From: Planctomycetota bacterium
GTDB taxonomy: Bacteria; Planctomycetota; Phycisphaerae; Sedimentisphaerales; Anaerohalosphaeraceae
DNA: 64,000 nt
NCBI GenBank assembly: GCA_016873215.1
Contig: VGXU01000001.1
Coordinates: forward strand, 1-64,000
Reading direction: 5' to 3'
Each line of letters begins with the position of its first letter. Position 1 is the first letter of the stretch. The translations under genes were made by a program, and so were the position numbers. The notes below the pieces were generated by a model that was not told where the DNA came from, did no database searches, and was given only the letters and a program-made list of their open reading frames with translations. This document shows positions 44,023 through 52,907 of the stretch, one piece after another.

Positions 44023-44639
44023 TTTCTTTCTCCTTTTTAATCCAACCCCTATTTGAATGCCCATGGCATCTAAACAGTTTATATGCTTGATGGAAATTCA
44101 CCATTCATTTGAAAAACTTGAAAGTACAACTCAAGCACAGATTCCCCATATTAAATGCTTGGCTACACTGCCAAGCATACCTCTTTGATAATTTTACCAA
44201 AATCTTCATCTGATTGCAATAACTCGAAACATTTTCTTGCAAATTATACGACTAATTCCGCTAATATCCCGCCAGGTGGCCTTAAAAATGCCTTAAAACG
44301 ATGATTTTTGGGCAGACTCCAACCGTCTCCCTCATCAAAAAACCATTTTTTTTCAGCTATTTTCGGCATTATCCAGCCCCTGAAGGTATCGCCAGCAACT
44401 GCCTGATTATATGAAGGATTTCACAGAACAAAGTCTTCGGTACTGCGGTACTGCCACCTCTGCCATCTGAAAGACTACATATCTCGAATGTCTTACGGCT
44501 TTTGCACTGATTTTTCTCAGTTTCTCTTTGAGTGTCCTCAACGACCAAATGAATTAAATGTACCAGGTACATTTTTCGATCACGGTTTGTCACACCACTC
44601 TATTGAGTCGTCCATGATTTTGACTATTAAATTTTTGGT
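44023..44639. other. 617-base intergenic region with one palindrome
   Basis: No gene is supported. The region is AT-rich and contains the 19-bp perfect palindrome AAATGTACC-A-GGTACATTT at 44556-44574. Short pyrimidine tracts occur around 44330-44360. No terminator hairpin for greA is evident. Confidence 0.5.
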
Positions 44640-45122
44640 CTATTCGGTCTGGGATTTTGCAATGTCGATGATCTCGAAATTCGTCATGCCGCGGGGCAGT
44701 TTGACGGAGACCTTTTCGCCCTTGGCCAGCCCGTGGAGAGCTTCGCCCACCGGCGAGAAAATGGAAATGCTGTCGTTATCAATATCGGCGTCATGCGGGC
44801 CGAGGAGTTGATAAGTCATTTTCTGATTTGTATCCAGGTTCAGCAGTGTCACGACGGCGCCGAACTCGACGCGGTCGCACGAGACCGTGGTGCAGTCCAC
44901 GACTTTGGAAAAGTTTATTTTACCCCGCAATTCACCCATACGGCCTTCGATGAAGCCAAGCTGCTGCCGGCCGTAGATGTATTCGCCGTTTTCTCTCAGG
45001 TCGCCCTGTTCACGGGCCTCGCCGACACGCTGCCGGACTTCGACAGCCTCTTTTTCGAGCCGCTTCAATTCTTCGTGAAGTTTGTTGTAGCCGGTTTTTG
45101 AAATTGGTGTCAGTTTCTGCAT
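44640..45122 (-). CDS. greA: transcription elongation factor GreA
   Basis: GreA rescues backtracked RNA polymerase by stimulating transcript cleavage. The 160-residue protein has the N-terminal coiled coil (LHEELKRLEKEAVEVRQRV, EAREQGDLRENGEY with the tip acidic residues) and the C-terminal FKBP-like domain ending in FEIIDIAKSQ. Normal length. It follows lepA by about 53 bases on the same strand and is probably co-transcribed. Confidence 0.94.
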   Translation of the reverse strand: MQKLTPISKTGYNKLHEELKRLEKEAVEVRQRVGEAREQGDLRENGEYIYGRQQLGFIEGRMGELRGKINFSKVVDCTTVSCDRVEFGAVVTLLNLDTNQKMTYQLLGPHDADIDNDSISIFSPVGEALHGLAKGEKVSVKLPRGMTNFEIIDIAKSQTE

Positions 45123-45175
45123 TTTCGATCTTTCCGTATATCCAGTGGTTTGTAATGGTTGTTTTGTATCTCCGC

Positions 45176-46975
45176 TTAATCGTCGGAGTTGTCGAGGATG
45201 GACATGAAGGCTTCCTGGGGGATGTTGACCTGGCCGATGGATTTCATTCGCTTCTTGCCCGCTTTCTGCTTTTTGAGCAGTTTCATTTTGCGCGTCACGT
45301 CGCCGCCGTAGAGTTTGGCCAGCACGTCCTTGCGATACGATTTAATCGTTTCGCGGGCGATGATTTTGCCGCCGATGGCGACCTGCAGCGGAATCTCGAA
45401 TTGATGTTTTGGAATCGCCTTGCGGAGACGGAGAATCATTTTCCGTCCGCGCTGCTCGGCATTGCTGCGATGGACGATTAAACTCAATGCCTCAACGGGT
45501 ATCTTGTTGACGAGAATATCAATCTTGACCAGGTCGCCGGGCTCGAAGCCGATAAATTCATAATCCATCGTTGCGTAGCCGTGGCTGATGCTTTTGAGCA
45601 GGTCGTAAAAATCATACACAATCTCGGCCAGCGGCGCGCGGTATTCGAGCATGACGCGCGTCGGGCTGAGATATTCGGTCTTGACGAGCTTGCACCGGCG
45701 TTCCTCGGCCAGCTTCATAATCCCGCCGAGCGTATCGCCGGCGGTGATGATTTCGAGTTTGACGAACGGCTCGCGAATTTCGGCGATGACCGAGCGGTCG
45801 GGCAATTCGCTGGGCGAATCGATGCGTTTGATGGTGCCGTCGCTGAGCAGAATTTCATAGCTGACCGTCGGCGCCGTCTGCACGACGTCGATATCGTTTT
45901 CGCGTTCGAGCCTCTCCTGCACGATTTCCATGTGCAGCAGGCCGAGAAAGCCGCAGCGAAAACCGAAGCCCAGCGCCTGCGAATTTTGCGGTACATACGT
46001 AAAGCTGGCGTCATTCATCGACAGCCGTTCAAACGCCGTCCGCAGTTTGGGATAGTCGGTCATCGCGCCGGGATAAAAATCAGAGAAGACCATCTGCATC
46101 GGAGCTTTATAGCCCGGCAGCGGTTCGGCTGCGGGATTGGCGGCGTCGGTGATGGTGTCGCCGATACGAACGTCTTCGAGTTCGTGGATGTTGGCGACGA
46201 CATAACCTACCTCACCGCTGGATAGTTTATCAACGGAGACCATCTTCGGGCACATCTTGCCGATGTCGGAAATGGTATAATTTCGTCCCGTGCCCATGAA
46301 GCGGATTTTTTGTTTGAGCGACAGCGTCCCGGCGAACAGTCGGACATAACATATAACACCGCGATAGTCATCCACCACGCTGTCGAAAATCAGCGCCGCG
46401 GTCGGCTGGTCGGCCTTGTCTTCCGGCGGCGGCAGTTTTTGGACGATGGCTTCGAGCAGTTCGTTGATGCCGATGCCGGTTTTGGCGCTGATGCAAAGAC
46501 ATTCGCCCTGTTTAATGCCGAGGACGTGTTCCATTTCTTCGGCGGCGACGGCCGGCTGGGCCGACGGCAGGTCGATTTTGTTGATGACGCCGAGAATTTC
46601 GCAGCCGCTTTCGACGGCTAAGTAGGCGTTGGCGACGGTCTGTGCTTCCACACCCTGACTGGCGTCCACGACCAAAAGTGCTCCTTCGCAGGCCGCCAGC
46701 GACCTGGAGACTTCGTAGTGAAAGTCCACGTGACCGGGTGTATCGATAAGGTTTAGCATATAATTGGTGCCGTGATAGTCGTAGTTCATCGTCACGGCGG
46801 AGGCCTTGATGGTGATGCCGCGTTCACGTTCGAGATCCATATCGTCGAGCATCTGGTCTTTTCTGTTGCGCGGGTCGGTGGCGCCGGTGCGTTCGAGCAG
46901 CCGGTCGGCCAGGGTGCTTTTGCCGTGGTCGATATGGGCGACAATCGAAAAATTTCGTATATGTTCAGTGCTCAT
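45176..46975 (-). CDS. lepA: elongation factor 4 (LepA)
   Basis: EF-4 is a ribosomal GTPase related to EF-G. The 599-residue protein begins with the G domain (AHIDHGKSTLADRLLE, DTPGHVDF, NKIDLPSA), and the unique C-terminal domain shows RGRKMILRLRKAIPKHQFEIPLQ and VTRKMKLLKKQKAGKKRMK. Length and domain order are standard. greA follows. Confidence 0.97.
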   Translation of the reverse strand: MSTEHIRNFSIVAHIDHGKSTLADRLLERTGATDPRNRKDQMLDDMDLERERGITIKASAVTMNYDYHGTNYMLNLIDTPGHVDFHYEVSRSLAACEGALLVVDASQGVEAQTVANAYLAVESGCEILGVINKIDLPSAQPAVAAEEMEHVLGIKQGECLCISAKTGIGINELLEAIVQKLPPPEDKADQPTAALIFDSVVDDYRGVICYVRLFAGTLSLKQKIRFMGTGRNYTISDIGKMCPKMVSVDKLSSGEVGYVVANIHELEDVRIGDTITDAANPAAEPLPGYKAPMQMVFSDFYPGAMTDYPKLRTAFERLSMNDASFTYVPQNSQALGFGFRCGFLGLLHMEIVQERLERENDIDVVQTAPTVSYEILLSDGTIKRIDSPSELPDRSVIAEIREPFVKLEIITAGDTLGGIMKLAEERRCKLVKTEYLSPTRVMLEYRAPLAEIVYDFYDLLKSISHGYATMDYEFIGFEPGDLVKIDILVNKIPVEALSLIVHRSNAEQRGRKMILRLRKAIPKHQFEIPLQVAIGGKIIARETIKSYRKDVLAKLYGGDVTRKMKLLKKQKAGKKRMKSIGQVNIPQEAFMSILDNSDD

Positions 46976-47090
46976 AATGCTTTATTGCTTCTTTCATTAA
47001 ATCAAAGTCGCGTATTATACCCGCCCGGCTCTTAAAAAGCAATCCGGCGTTGGGCGAGTGGCGATTTTGCTGAAAAACACGGGATTTTGG

Positions 47091-47130
47091 CGCAAAAGAA
47101 AACATCAGGAAACTCAAATTTCCTGATGTT
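47091..47130 (-). terminator. intrinsic terminator
   Basis: AACATCAGGAAA and TTTCCTGATGTT (47101-47112 and 47119-47130) form a 12-bp perfect stem with a six-base loop. On the minus strand it is followed by TTTTCTTTT. It ends the transcript of the TlpA-like gene. Confidence 0.8.
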
Positions 47131-47227
47131 TTCCGGAGGGGAGAAAACTCTTGCATTAGTTATTTCGGCAGGGGGATGGGAAAAACTTAAATTTTTTGGC
47201 CCTATTCCAGCGGTTCCAATGGGGATA

Positions 47228-47437
47228 TTATCGGCCGCGAAGCCAGCGGAAACGGAAGAAATCGCGGATAGAATCGGTGAATCGCAGGCCAATTTTTTGG
47301 GTATTTGTGGAAAAATCGAGTTTTTTGACGTCGGCGGGGGTAGGGGGTATGTTTTTTTTGCCAAACCAGCCCAAGGCCCGCCCGGCCAAGGCTCCAAGGC
47401 GGCCGGATTTTTTAGATTGTCTTGTTTTTGGTTCCAT
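47228..47437 (-). CDS. possible small basic protein (weak)
   Basis: A 69-codon frame lies between the TlpA-like gene and its terminator, on the same strand. The product is very basic, with KSGRLGALAGRALGWFGKKN near the N-terminus and RFRWLRGR at the end. No ribosome site is seen before the ATG. Position between stop codon and terminator is the only support, so this could be chance. Confidence 0.22.
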   Translation of the reverse strand: MEPKTRQSKKSGRLGALAGRALGWFGKKNIPPTPADVKKLDFSTNTQKIGLRFTDSIRDFFRFRWLRGR

Positions 47438-47463
47438 AAATTTTTTGTCGGCTGTCAGCCGGC

Positions 47464-48612
47464 TTATTCCCGCATGAGCTGATCGATTTTGTCTGTCATC
47501 AATTGCTCGCCTGCGGCTTGCTGCCAATTCAATTCTCCATACCACCAGAAACGGACATTGCCTTTTTTATCCACCAGATAGACGCTGGGCCAGACATTAT
47601 TACTCCACGCGTTCCAGTTCGCTTTATTGTTATCGACGGCGATCGGGAATTTTAGTCCGTCTTCGCTGGCCTTGCGGTTGATCGCTTCAACCACGGTTTC
47701 CGAGGATGTCTCGGGGGTATGAATACCAATCATAGTGACTTTATCGGCGCTATATTTCTCATACCAGCGTTTGTACGCCGGGTAATTATTGATACAGTTG
47801 CCGCAACCGAAAGTCCAGAAGTGAATAATGACTACTCTGCCGCGAAGGCTTTGCAAGGTGAGCGGGCCGGTGTTCATCCATGCGGTGACATCTGTCAGTT
47901 CGGGAGCGAGGAACGATAATAGCTTGAGAACGGAAAAATCAAACGGCCTGCCCATCATCTTCTGCCATTGCATGTTTTGTTTGGGCGACAAAACGTCTAT
48001 CATGTTCTGCTGCTGCCGGTTTAGAATCTGCCGGTAGTCTTCAGCCTGAGATTGTTTCTTTTGTTTAAGGGAGTCAAGTTGGCTGCGTGTTTCGACCGTG
48101 ATATTCCTGATGCTCTGCAATTGCGCGTCAGTCAGTTTTAACTGGTCAGCTACCCTCGGCCATAAAAGCGCGGCGAATCCGTGATACTGGATTGTCAGTT
48201 CCTCGAGGCGTCGTTGCTGGTCCGGAGTCAGGATTTCAGGCAGGGCTTTTAATTTATTTTGAATGGCTGCGGAATATTGTAATGCCGCCGGGTGGGTGGA
48301 TTCGGCGGGCACGTCCCGCATGGCGAATAAAAGCGAGTCAAGTGTATTGCATAACGACTCAAGTTTTGCGGTTGCGGCAGCATCCAGGCTCAATTGATTT
48401 CGAATGGCGTCATCCCGGATCAGCAGCGCCTTTGGGTCCACCAGTGGTTCCGAATAAAAGGATTTCTTAGCAGTAACTTCATTTGACGCGACGGATTGAT
48501 TTGGGTCGGCGGCGGCAACGGCATTGACGACGGACAGTAAACTCGCCGTTAAGACCGACAAGACAATAACGAGGTTCCATTTTAAACGATTTCTTTGCTC
48601 CATTTTTTCCAT
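47464..48612 (-). CDS. secreted thioredoxin-like (TlpA-type) protein
   Basis: The protein has about 382 residues from the ATG at 48612 (GGGGGC upstream; a second ATG at 48603 is possible). It starts with a signal peptide (LVIVLSVLTASLLSVVNAVAA). Residues about 60-200 form a helical region with many Q, L and K residues. Residues about 235-380 form a thioredoxin fold with active site FGCGNCINNYPAY (CGNC), RVVIIHFWTFG before it, and WPSVYLVDKKGNVRFWWYG after it. It likely acts in the periplasm in thiol-disulfide exchange. The pairing with a long helical N-terminal part is common in planctomycetes. Confidence 0.85.
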   Translation of the reverse strand: MEKMEQRNRLKWNLVIVLSVLTASLLSVVNAVAAADPNQSVASNEVTAKKSFYSEPLVDPKALLIRDDAIRNQLSLDAAATAKLESLCNTLDSLLFAMRDVPAESTHPAALQYSAAIQNKLKALPEILTPDQQRRLEELTIQYHGFAALLWPRVADQLKLTDAQLQSIRNITVETRSQLDSLKQKKQSQAEDYRQILNRQQQNMIDVLSPKQNMQWQKMMGRPFDFSVLKLLSFLAPELTDVTAWMNTGPLTLQSLRGRVVIIHFWTFGCGNCINNYPAYKRWYEKYSADKVTMIGIHTPETSSETVVEAINRKASEDGLKFPIAVDNNKANWNAWSNNVWPSVYLVDKKGNVRFWWYGELNWQQAAGEQLMTDKIDQLMRE

Positions 48613-48653
48613 TTTTTGCCCCCGGTATTTTGCAGGAATTCGGTAAGCTGCTT

Positions 48654-49235
48654 TTAACGGACGACGGTTTTTCTGGTTGCGGCGATGAGTTCGGCGCCAG
48701 TCAGTTGGTCGAAGGAATCGGCGGCCCAAAGCTGCTGCTGGTCGAGAATCTCTTTTTGCGTGGTGTAATATTGCTCGACGGCACCGGCGCCGCCTTCGGC
48801 CTGGCCGGCAGTGCGGTAATGATTATCAAGCAGCCAGCGGCTGAAGTCGTCGTCGTGTTCGGCGGGGTAAATCATCGCCGTGACAAATTCGCTTTCCGAC
48901 AGCTTGGCCAGATGAACTTTGGCGCGGGCCGGGGGGGCGGAGGCGACGGCGATATTTGTCAGGCGTTTGAAGTCGTCGCGGGCAGTTTGTTCGTCGGCGG
49001 CGTAAAAGAGCATCCCGGCCTCAAGCTGGAATGTCTCATTTCGCATGCCTTTAAGTTCCATCCGGCCGTCGGGGTAGGCGTTGTGAATTTTATAGACCTT
49101 GACGTCGGCGAATAATTCGCTTTCGAGTAATTCAGCGACTTCCGGCGAGGTAAAACCGACAGCACTGTGGTCGCCGAAATCCACGACGTATAATCCCGTA
49201 TAACGTTTTGCGTTTTGTATGGTTGGTAGTTTCAT
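48654..49235 (-). CDS. conserved-looking protein of unknown function
   Basis: The 193-residue protein has no signal peptide or membrane segment. Visible features are MKLPTIQNAKRYTGLYVVDF at the start, a DHSAVGFTSPEVAELLE segment and an acidic middle (YPAEHDDDFSRWLL). It overlaps the upstream PH-like gene by four bases, so the two are probably made together. The overlap and good codon use support a real gene. I do not recognise the family. Confidence 0.6.
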   Translation of the reverse strand: MKLPTIQNAKRYTGLYVVDFGDHSAVGFTSPEVAELLESELFADVKVYKIHNAYPDGRMELKGMRNETFQLEAGMLFYAADEQTARDDFKRLTNIAVASAPPARAKVHLAKLSESEFVTAMIYPAEHDDDFSRWLLDNHYRTAGQAEGGAGAVEQYYTTQKEILDQQQLWAADSFDQLTGAELIAATRKTVVR

Positions 49236-49750
49236 TGTTTATCGCCTGTGTAATTTTTTGAATGCATTATTGTTTCAACAAAGTCATTCAGATTTGACGG
49301 GGAAAGAATAATTTTCTCTCCCGCGCGGTCCTGAAGCAGAACCATATTGTCATTGCGGGTCATATAACATTTGAATGGGCCGATCGTTGAGGATTGGAAT
49401 CGACCCCAAAAACCAAAAAGGCCGCCCATGCCCGCAACCCGCATCACGGAACCAAGGTCTCCTTTGTCCAGACGCCGCATTTGCGTAATAGACTCAAAAG
49501 GGATTTTCAAGCTGAAGCCGGGACGATTGATAATCACGGCGGATTCGGTAAGCGTATAACTTTGCGGGGCGAACAAGAATGCCGCGACAATAAATACGCC
49601 CAAAAGAACAACGAAAATAAGCGGTACCCAGTGTGCCAGCGCTATCGCCAGTATCAGCAATACAACAAACATGGCAAAAATGAAACCAGTCACAGCCCAG
49701 ACGAGGCCAGACCATCGAGCGGAATACTTTTTCCCTGTTTTCGTATCCAT
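49232..49750 (-). CDS. membrane protein with bacterial PH-like domain
   Basis: About 172 residues from the ATG at 49750. Two membrane helices (about residues 12-36 and 39-60) are followed by a cytoplasmic beta-rich domain with SYTLTESAVIINRPGFSLKI and IPFESITQMRRLD, the pattern of bacterial PH (DUF304-like) proteins. The C-terminus (IILSPSNLNDFVETIM) ends the domain. The gene is just downstream of tyrS on the same strand and overlaps the next gene by four bases. Role unknown. Confidence 0.7.
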   Translation of the reverse strand: MDTKTGKKYSARWSGLVWAVTGFIFAMFVVLLILAIALAHWVPLIFVVLLGVFIVAAFLFAPQSYTLTESAVIINRPGFSLKIPFESITQMRRLDKGDLGSVMRVAGMGGLFGFWGRFQSSTIGPFKCYMTRNDNMVLLQDRAGEKIILSPSNLNDFVETIMHSKNYTGDKQ

Positions 49751-49781
49751 TTTCAATCTGCCGTTTCTCGGCAACGTTCGC

Positions 49782-50987
49782 TTAGTTGACCGCCAGTTTT
49801 GCGAATTTACGTTTTCCGACCTGAATAATCATACCGTTGGTCGGCGCGACGGGTTCGTTGGGGTCGGCGATTTTTTTCTCGTTGATTTTGACGCCGCCCT
49901 GCTGAATCATGCGTTTGCCTTCGCCGCCGCTATCGACGAGTTTGCAGTGCAGCAGCAATTTGGCGGCGGAAATGGGTTCCGGGCCGATTTCCACTTCCGT
50001 CATTTCATCGGGCAGTTGATTTTGCGCGAAAACTTTTTCAAAACTTGTGGCGGCATCTTCGGCGGCCTGCTTGTCATAGAACTGCTCGACAATCATCTTG
50101 CCGAGCATTACCTTGGTCTGTTTGGGGTGCGTTTTATTCGAGTCGGTCAATTCCTTGATTTTGTCGGCCGGCACATTTGTCAGCAGGGTGAAGTAATTTT
50201 CCATCAAGCTGTCAGGGATGCTCATTGTTTTGCCGAACATATCGGCGGGGCTGTCTGTGACGCCGATGTAGTTGCCTTTGGATTTGCTCATTTTCAATGT
50301 ACCGTCGAGGCCCACGAGAATCGGCATCGTGATGACAATCTGCGGGAGCTGGCCGGCGATGCGCTGCAGGTCGCGTCCGACGAGATTATTGAATGTCTGG
50401 TCTGTGCCGCCCAGCTCGACGTCGCTTTTGATGGCGACGGAATCGTAGCCCTGCATCAGCGGATAGAGAAATTCGTGGACGCCGATGGGGTCGCCTTTTT
50501 TGTAGCGGATTTCGAAGGTGTCGCGTTCGAGCATTCGCGCGACGGTGATGGAGGCGGTGAGCTTGATGATGTCGGCGAGCTTAAGATCGGCCAGCCATTC
50601 GCTGTTGAATCGCACTTCGACTTTATCGGGCGACATGTCGAGGATTTTGCCGGCCTGCTGGAAGTAGGTTTCGGCGTTGGCTTTGATTTGTTCAGGGCTG
50701 AGCATCGGGCGCGTGGTGTTTTGGCCGGTGGGGTCGCCGATGCGGGCGGTATAGTCGCCGATGATGAGCACGGCTTTGTGGCCGAGGTCCTGAAACTGGC
50801 GAAGTTTGCGGAGAACGACCGTATGGCCGAGGTGAATATCAGGGGCGGTGGGGTCCATACCGAGTTTGGCGCGGAGGGGCCGGCCGGCTTTAGCGGCAAG
50901 TTGGAGCCGCTGGGCCAGTTCTTCCTCGCGGAAAACCTCGACGGCGCCGCGTTTGAGGATATCCATCTGCCGGGCAATATCAAGCAT
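49782..50987 (-). CDS. tyrS: tyrosyl-tRNA synthetase
   Basis: TyrRS charges tRNA-Tyr. The class I signatures are HLGHTV (HIGH) and KMSKSKG (KMSKS). The Tyr-binding region shows [21 protein letters not shown], and the C-terminal S4 domain is seen around [15 protein letters not shown]. The ATG at 50987 has AAAGGG upstream, giving 401 residues; a longer frame to 51059 lacks a ribosome site. It leads the PH-like and unknown genes. Confidence 0.95.
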   Translation of the reverse strand: MLDIARQMDILKRGAVEVFREEELAQRLQLAAKAGRPLRAKLGMDPTAPDIHLGHTVVLRKLRQFQDLGHKAVLIIGDYTARIGDPTGQNTTRPMLSPEQIKANAETYFQQAGKILDMSPDKVEVRFNSEWLADLKLADIIKLTASITVARMLERDTFEIRYKKGDPIGVHEFLYPLMQGYDSVAIKSDVELGGTDQTFNNLVGRDLQRIAGQLPQIVITMPILVGLDGTLKMSKSKGNYIGVTDSPADMFGKTMSIPDSLMENYFTLLTNVPADKIKELTDSNKTHPKQTKVMLGKMIVEQFYDKQAAEDAATSFEKVFAQNQLPDEMTEVEIGPEPISAAKLLLHCKLVDSGGEGKRMIQQGGVKINEKKIADPNEPVAPTNGMIIQVGKRKFAKLAVN

Positions 50988-51082
50988 TGCAACCCTTTCT
51001 AAAAAACATGTATCAATACTGAAAACGGGGATTATAGTCCGCCGAGCCGGGATAAGCAAGGCCGGAACTTGCTTTTTTGCGC

Positions 51083-51111
51083 TTGACGGGGTGTCGGAAG
51101 ATTTATACTAT
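51083..51111 (+). promoter_or_regulatory. candidate promoter of the aldose epimerase gene
   Basis: TTGACG at 51083-51088 lies 17 bases from TACTAT at 51106-51111; overlapping TATACT boxes give spacers of 15 or 20 bases. The -35 box is good, and the exact -10 box is uncertain. Confidence 0.5.
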
Positions 51112-51263
51112 ACTGCACGGCATCTATTTAGGAGGCTGTAAGTGGACGGAAACGGAGTTTGATAGTGCAGAGCGTGTTTAAACGGAATCCCAAATCTATT
51201 TTGCTGTCAATCAAGCAGCGCAGCGACAAACCCAGCATTTTCTCTTTAAAGGGAGATTTGCGT

Positions 51264-52418
51264 ATGAAAAGGAAATGGATTGTGTCAGCGGTGTGTGCGG
51301 GACTGATTTTGACGATGTGTTCGTGTTGCTGTTGCATGAAAGGCCGGAAAGGAGAAGTTAAGGCTGTGATAGAGAAAAAACCTTTTGGAAGTGTGGGCGG
51401 GGAAAAGGTGGACTTGTATGTCATGACCAACGCCAACGGCCTGAAGGCGTCGATCACGAATTACGGTGGTACGATGGTGTCGCTGGAAGTGCCGGACAAG
51501 AACGGCAAGCTGGGAGATATTCTGCTGGGTTGTGACACGGTGGACGGCTTTACGAAACAAACGGCGTATCTGAATGCGCTGATCGGCCGCTACGGCAACC
51601 GCATCGGGAAGGGTAAATTCACGCTGGACGGCAAGACTTATACGCTGGCAACCAACAACGATGTCAACCATCTGCACGGCGGCCTGAAGGGTTTTGACAA
51701 GGTTATCTGGGCTGCCACGCCGTTTGAGACGAAAAAAGGCGTCGGGCTTAAACTGGCCTATCAGAGCAAGGACATGGAAGAGGGCTATCCGGGCGACCTG
51801 AAGGTTGAGGTGGTTTATACGCTGACCAACAAGGACGAACTGAAGATAGACTATACCGCGACGACCGACAAGCCGACCATCTGCAATCTGACCAATCACA
51901 ATTATTATAATCTGACAGGCTGCAAGCGTGACATTCTGGGTCACGAGCTGATGATTAAGGCGGACAAATTCACGCCGGTTGACAGCGGTCTGATTCCGAC
52001 GGGCGAACTGCGTCCGGTTGCTGATACGGTGATGGATTTCACCAGGCCGACGGCGGTTGGCGATCGCATCAACGCCGCGGATGAGCAGATTAAGTTTGGC
52101 GGCGGTTATGACCACAACTGGGCGCTGAATAAGAAGAAAGCGGGCAAGCTGACGCATGCCGCAACCCTGAGCGACGCTGAGAGCGGTCGTGTGATGGAAG
52201 TCTGGACGACGGAGCCTGGGGTGCAGTTCTACTCCGGTAATTTCCTTGACGGCACTATCATCGGCAAGGGCGGTATCGCGTATAAACATCGCTGGGGGAT
52301 GTGTCTTGAAACGCAGCATTTCCCGGATTCGCCCAACAAGCCTGAATTTTCGACGACCGTGCTGCGTCCGGGCGAAGTGTACAAGACGACAACCATTCAC
52401 AAATTTTATGCCCGCTAA
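51264..52418 (+). CDS. galM: exported aldose 1-epimerase (galactose mutarotase)
   Basis: The enzyme interconverts alpha and beta anomers of hexoses. About 384 residues follow the ATG at 51264, which has GGGAG eight bases upstream; the longer frame from 51159 lacks one. A signal sequence ends in a run of cysteines (LTMCSCCCC), probably a lipoprotein anchor although the lipobox is not standard. Catalytic blocks are GRYGNRIGKGKF, NHLHGGLKGFDK, LTNHNYYNLTG and the C-terminal GVQFYSGNFLDG and CLETQHFPDSPN. A gutted sugar symporter gene follows, so it was probably part of a sugar uptake unit. Confidence 0.9.
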   Translation: MKRKWIVSAVCAGLILTMCSCCCCMKGRKGEVKAVIEKKPFGSVGGEKVDLYVMTNANGLKASITNYGGTMVSLEVPDKNGKLGDILLGCDTVDGFTKQTAYLNALIGRYGNRIGKGKFTLDGKTYTLATNNDVNHLHGGLKGFDKVIWAATPFETKKGVGLKLAYQSKDMEEGYPGDLKVEVVYTLTNKDELKIDYTATTDKPTICNLTNHNYYNLTGCKRDILGHELMIKADKFTPVDSGLIPTGELRPVADTVMDFTRPTAVGDRINAADEQIKFGGGYDHNWALNKKKAGKLTHAATLSDAESGRVMEVWTTEPGVQFYSGNFLDGTIIGKGGIAYKHRWGMCLETQHFPDSPNKPEFSTTVLRPGEVYKTTTIHKFYAR

Positions 52419-52454
52419 CGCAGGGACGGTTTGAATACGAAAGAATAATAACGC

Positions 52455-52838
52455 ATGAGCGCAATGAATGTTTTAGCTATTGGAGTACCATGGCACCTGC
52501 TGGACACCACTGTCGTGGCGGCATTCTTTATTGGTATGGTTGTCGTGGTGCTGTGGTCGATGGTGAAAAAAAAAGAGTCGTCCACGGATTATTTTCTGGC
52601 CGGGAAAAACGCCAGTTGGGTTGAAATCGGCTCGTCGATTTTCGCGTCCAATATCGGTTCGATGATTATCATCAGCATGATGAGCAAAGCGCCTACGGAA
52701 CAGCAAATGCGTTATAGTTATCGCGCTTCCACGGCGGCGGAAAAGGCTGCGACGAGAGCCAGTTGGAACGGCTGGGATATTCTGCATACGCCGATTATTC
52801 TGGGCATTATCGCGGCGTTCTATATGTATTTCTGGTAA
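52455..52838 (+). pseudogene. sodium/solute symporter with large internal in-frame deletion
   Basis: The open frame encodes only 127 residues. The first 65 match the start of an SSS (SGLT-like) transporter: one membrane helix and the block STDYFLAGKNASWVEIGSSI. The last part matches its C-terminal end: IIISMMSKAPTEQQ, a basic loop, then a final helix ending in MYFW. About 400 residues that should lie between (12 helices) are missing, and the join is in frame near residue 68 (SNIGS-MIII). It follows the epimerase gene by 36 bases and cannot transport. Confidence 0.8.
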
Positions 52839-52841
52839 TTG

Positions 52842-52881
52842 AAAAACCAGGGGTGAGCCGAAATCTCACTCCTGGTTTTTT
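52842..52881 (+). terminator. intrinsic terminator before obgE
   Basis: AAAACCAGGGGTGAG pairs with CTCACTCCTGGTTTT (one bulge) across a seven-base loop and is followed by T residues. It separates the symporter remnant from obgE. Confidence 0.85.
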
Positions 52882-52907
52882 GTGTAAGGCAAATTTCGGC
52901 AGCGGAT

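Larger units (their letters stand above)
46976..47463. other. intergenic region between the TlpA-like gene and lepA
   Basis: The region contains a strong terminator (47091-47130) and one small candidate frame (47228-47437); otherwise nothing is recognised. The composition is unusual, with alternating G and T runs. Confidence 0.45.

Noticed and set aside
49671-51002. 443-codon frame antisense to tyrS and its neighbours
   Set aside because: Shadow of tyrS, whose HIGH and KMSKS motifs are intact.
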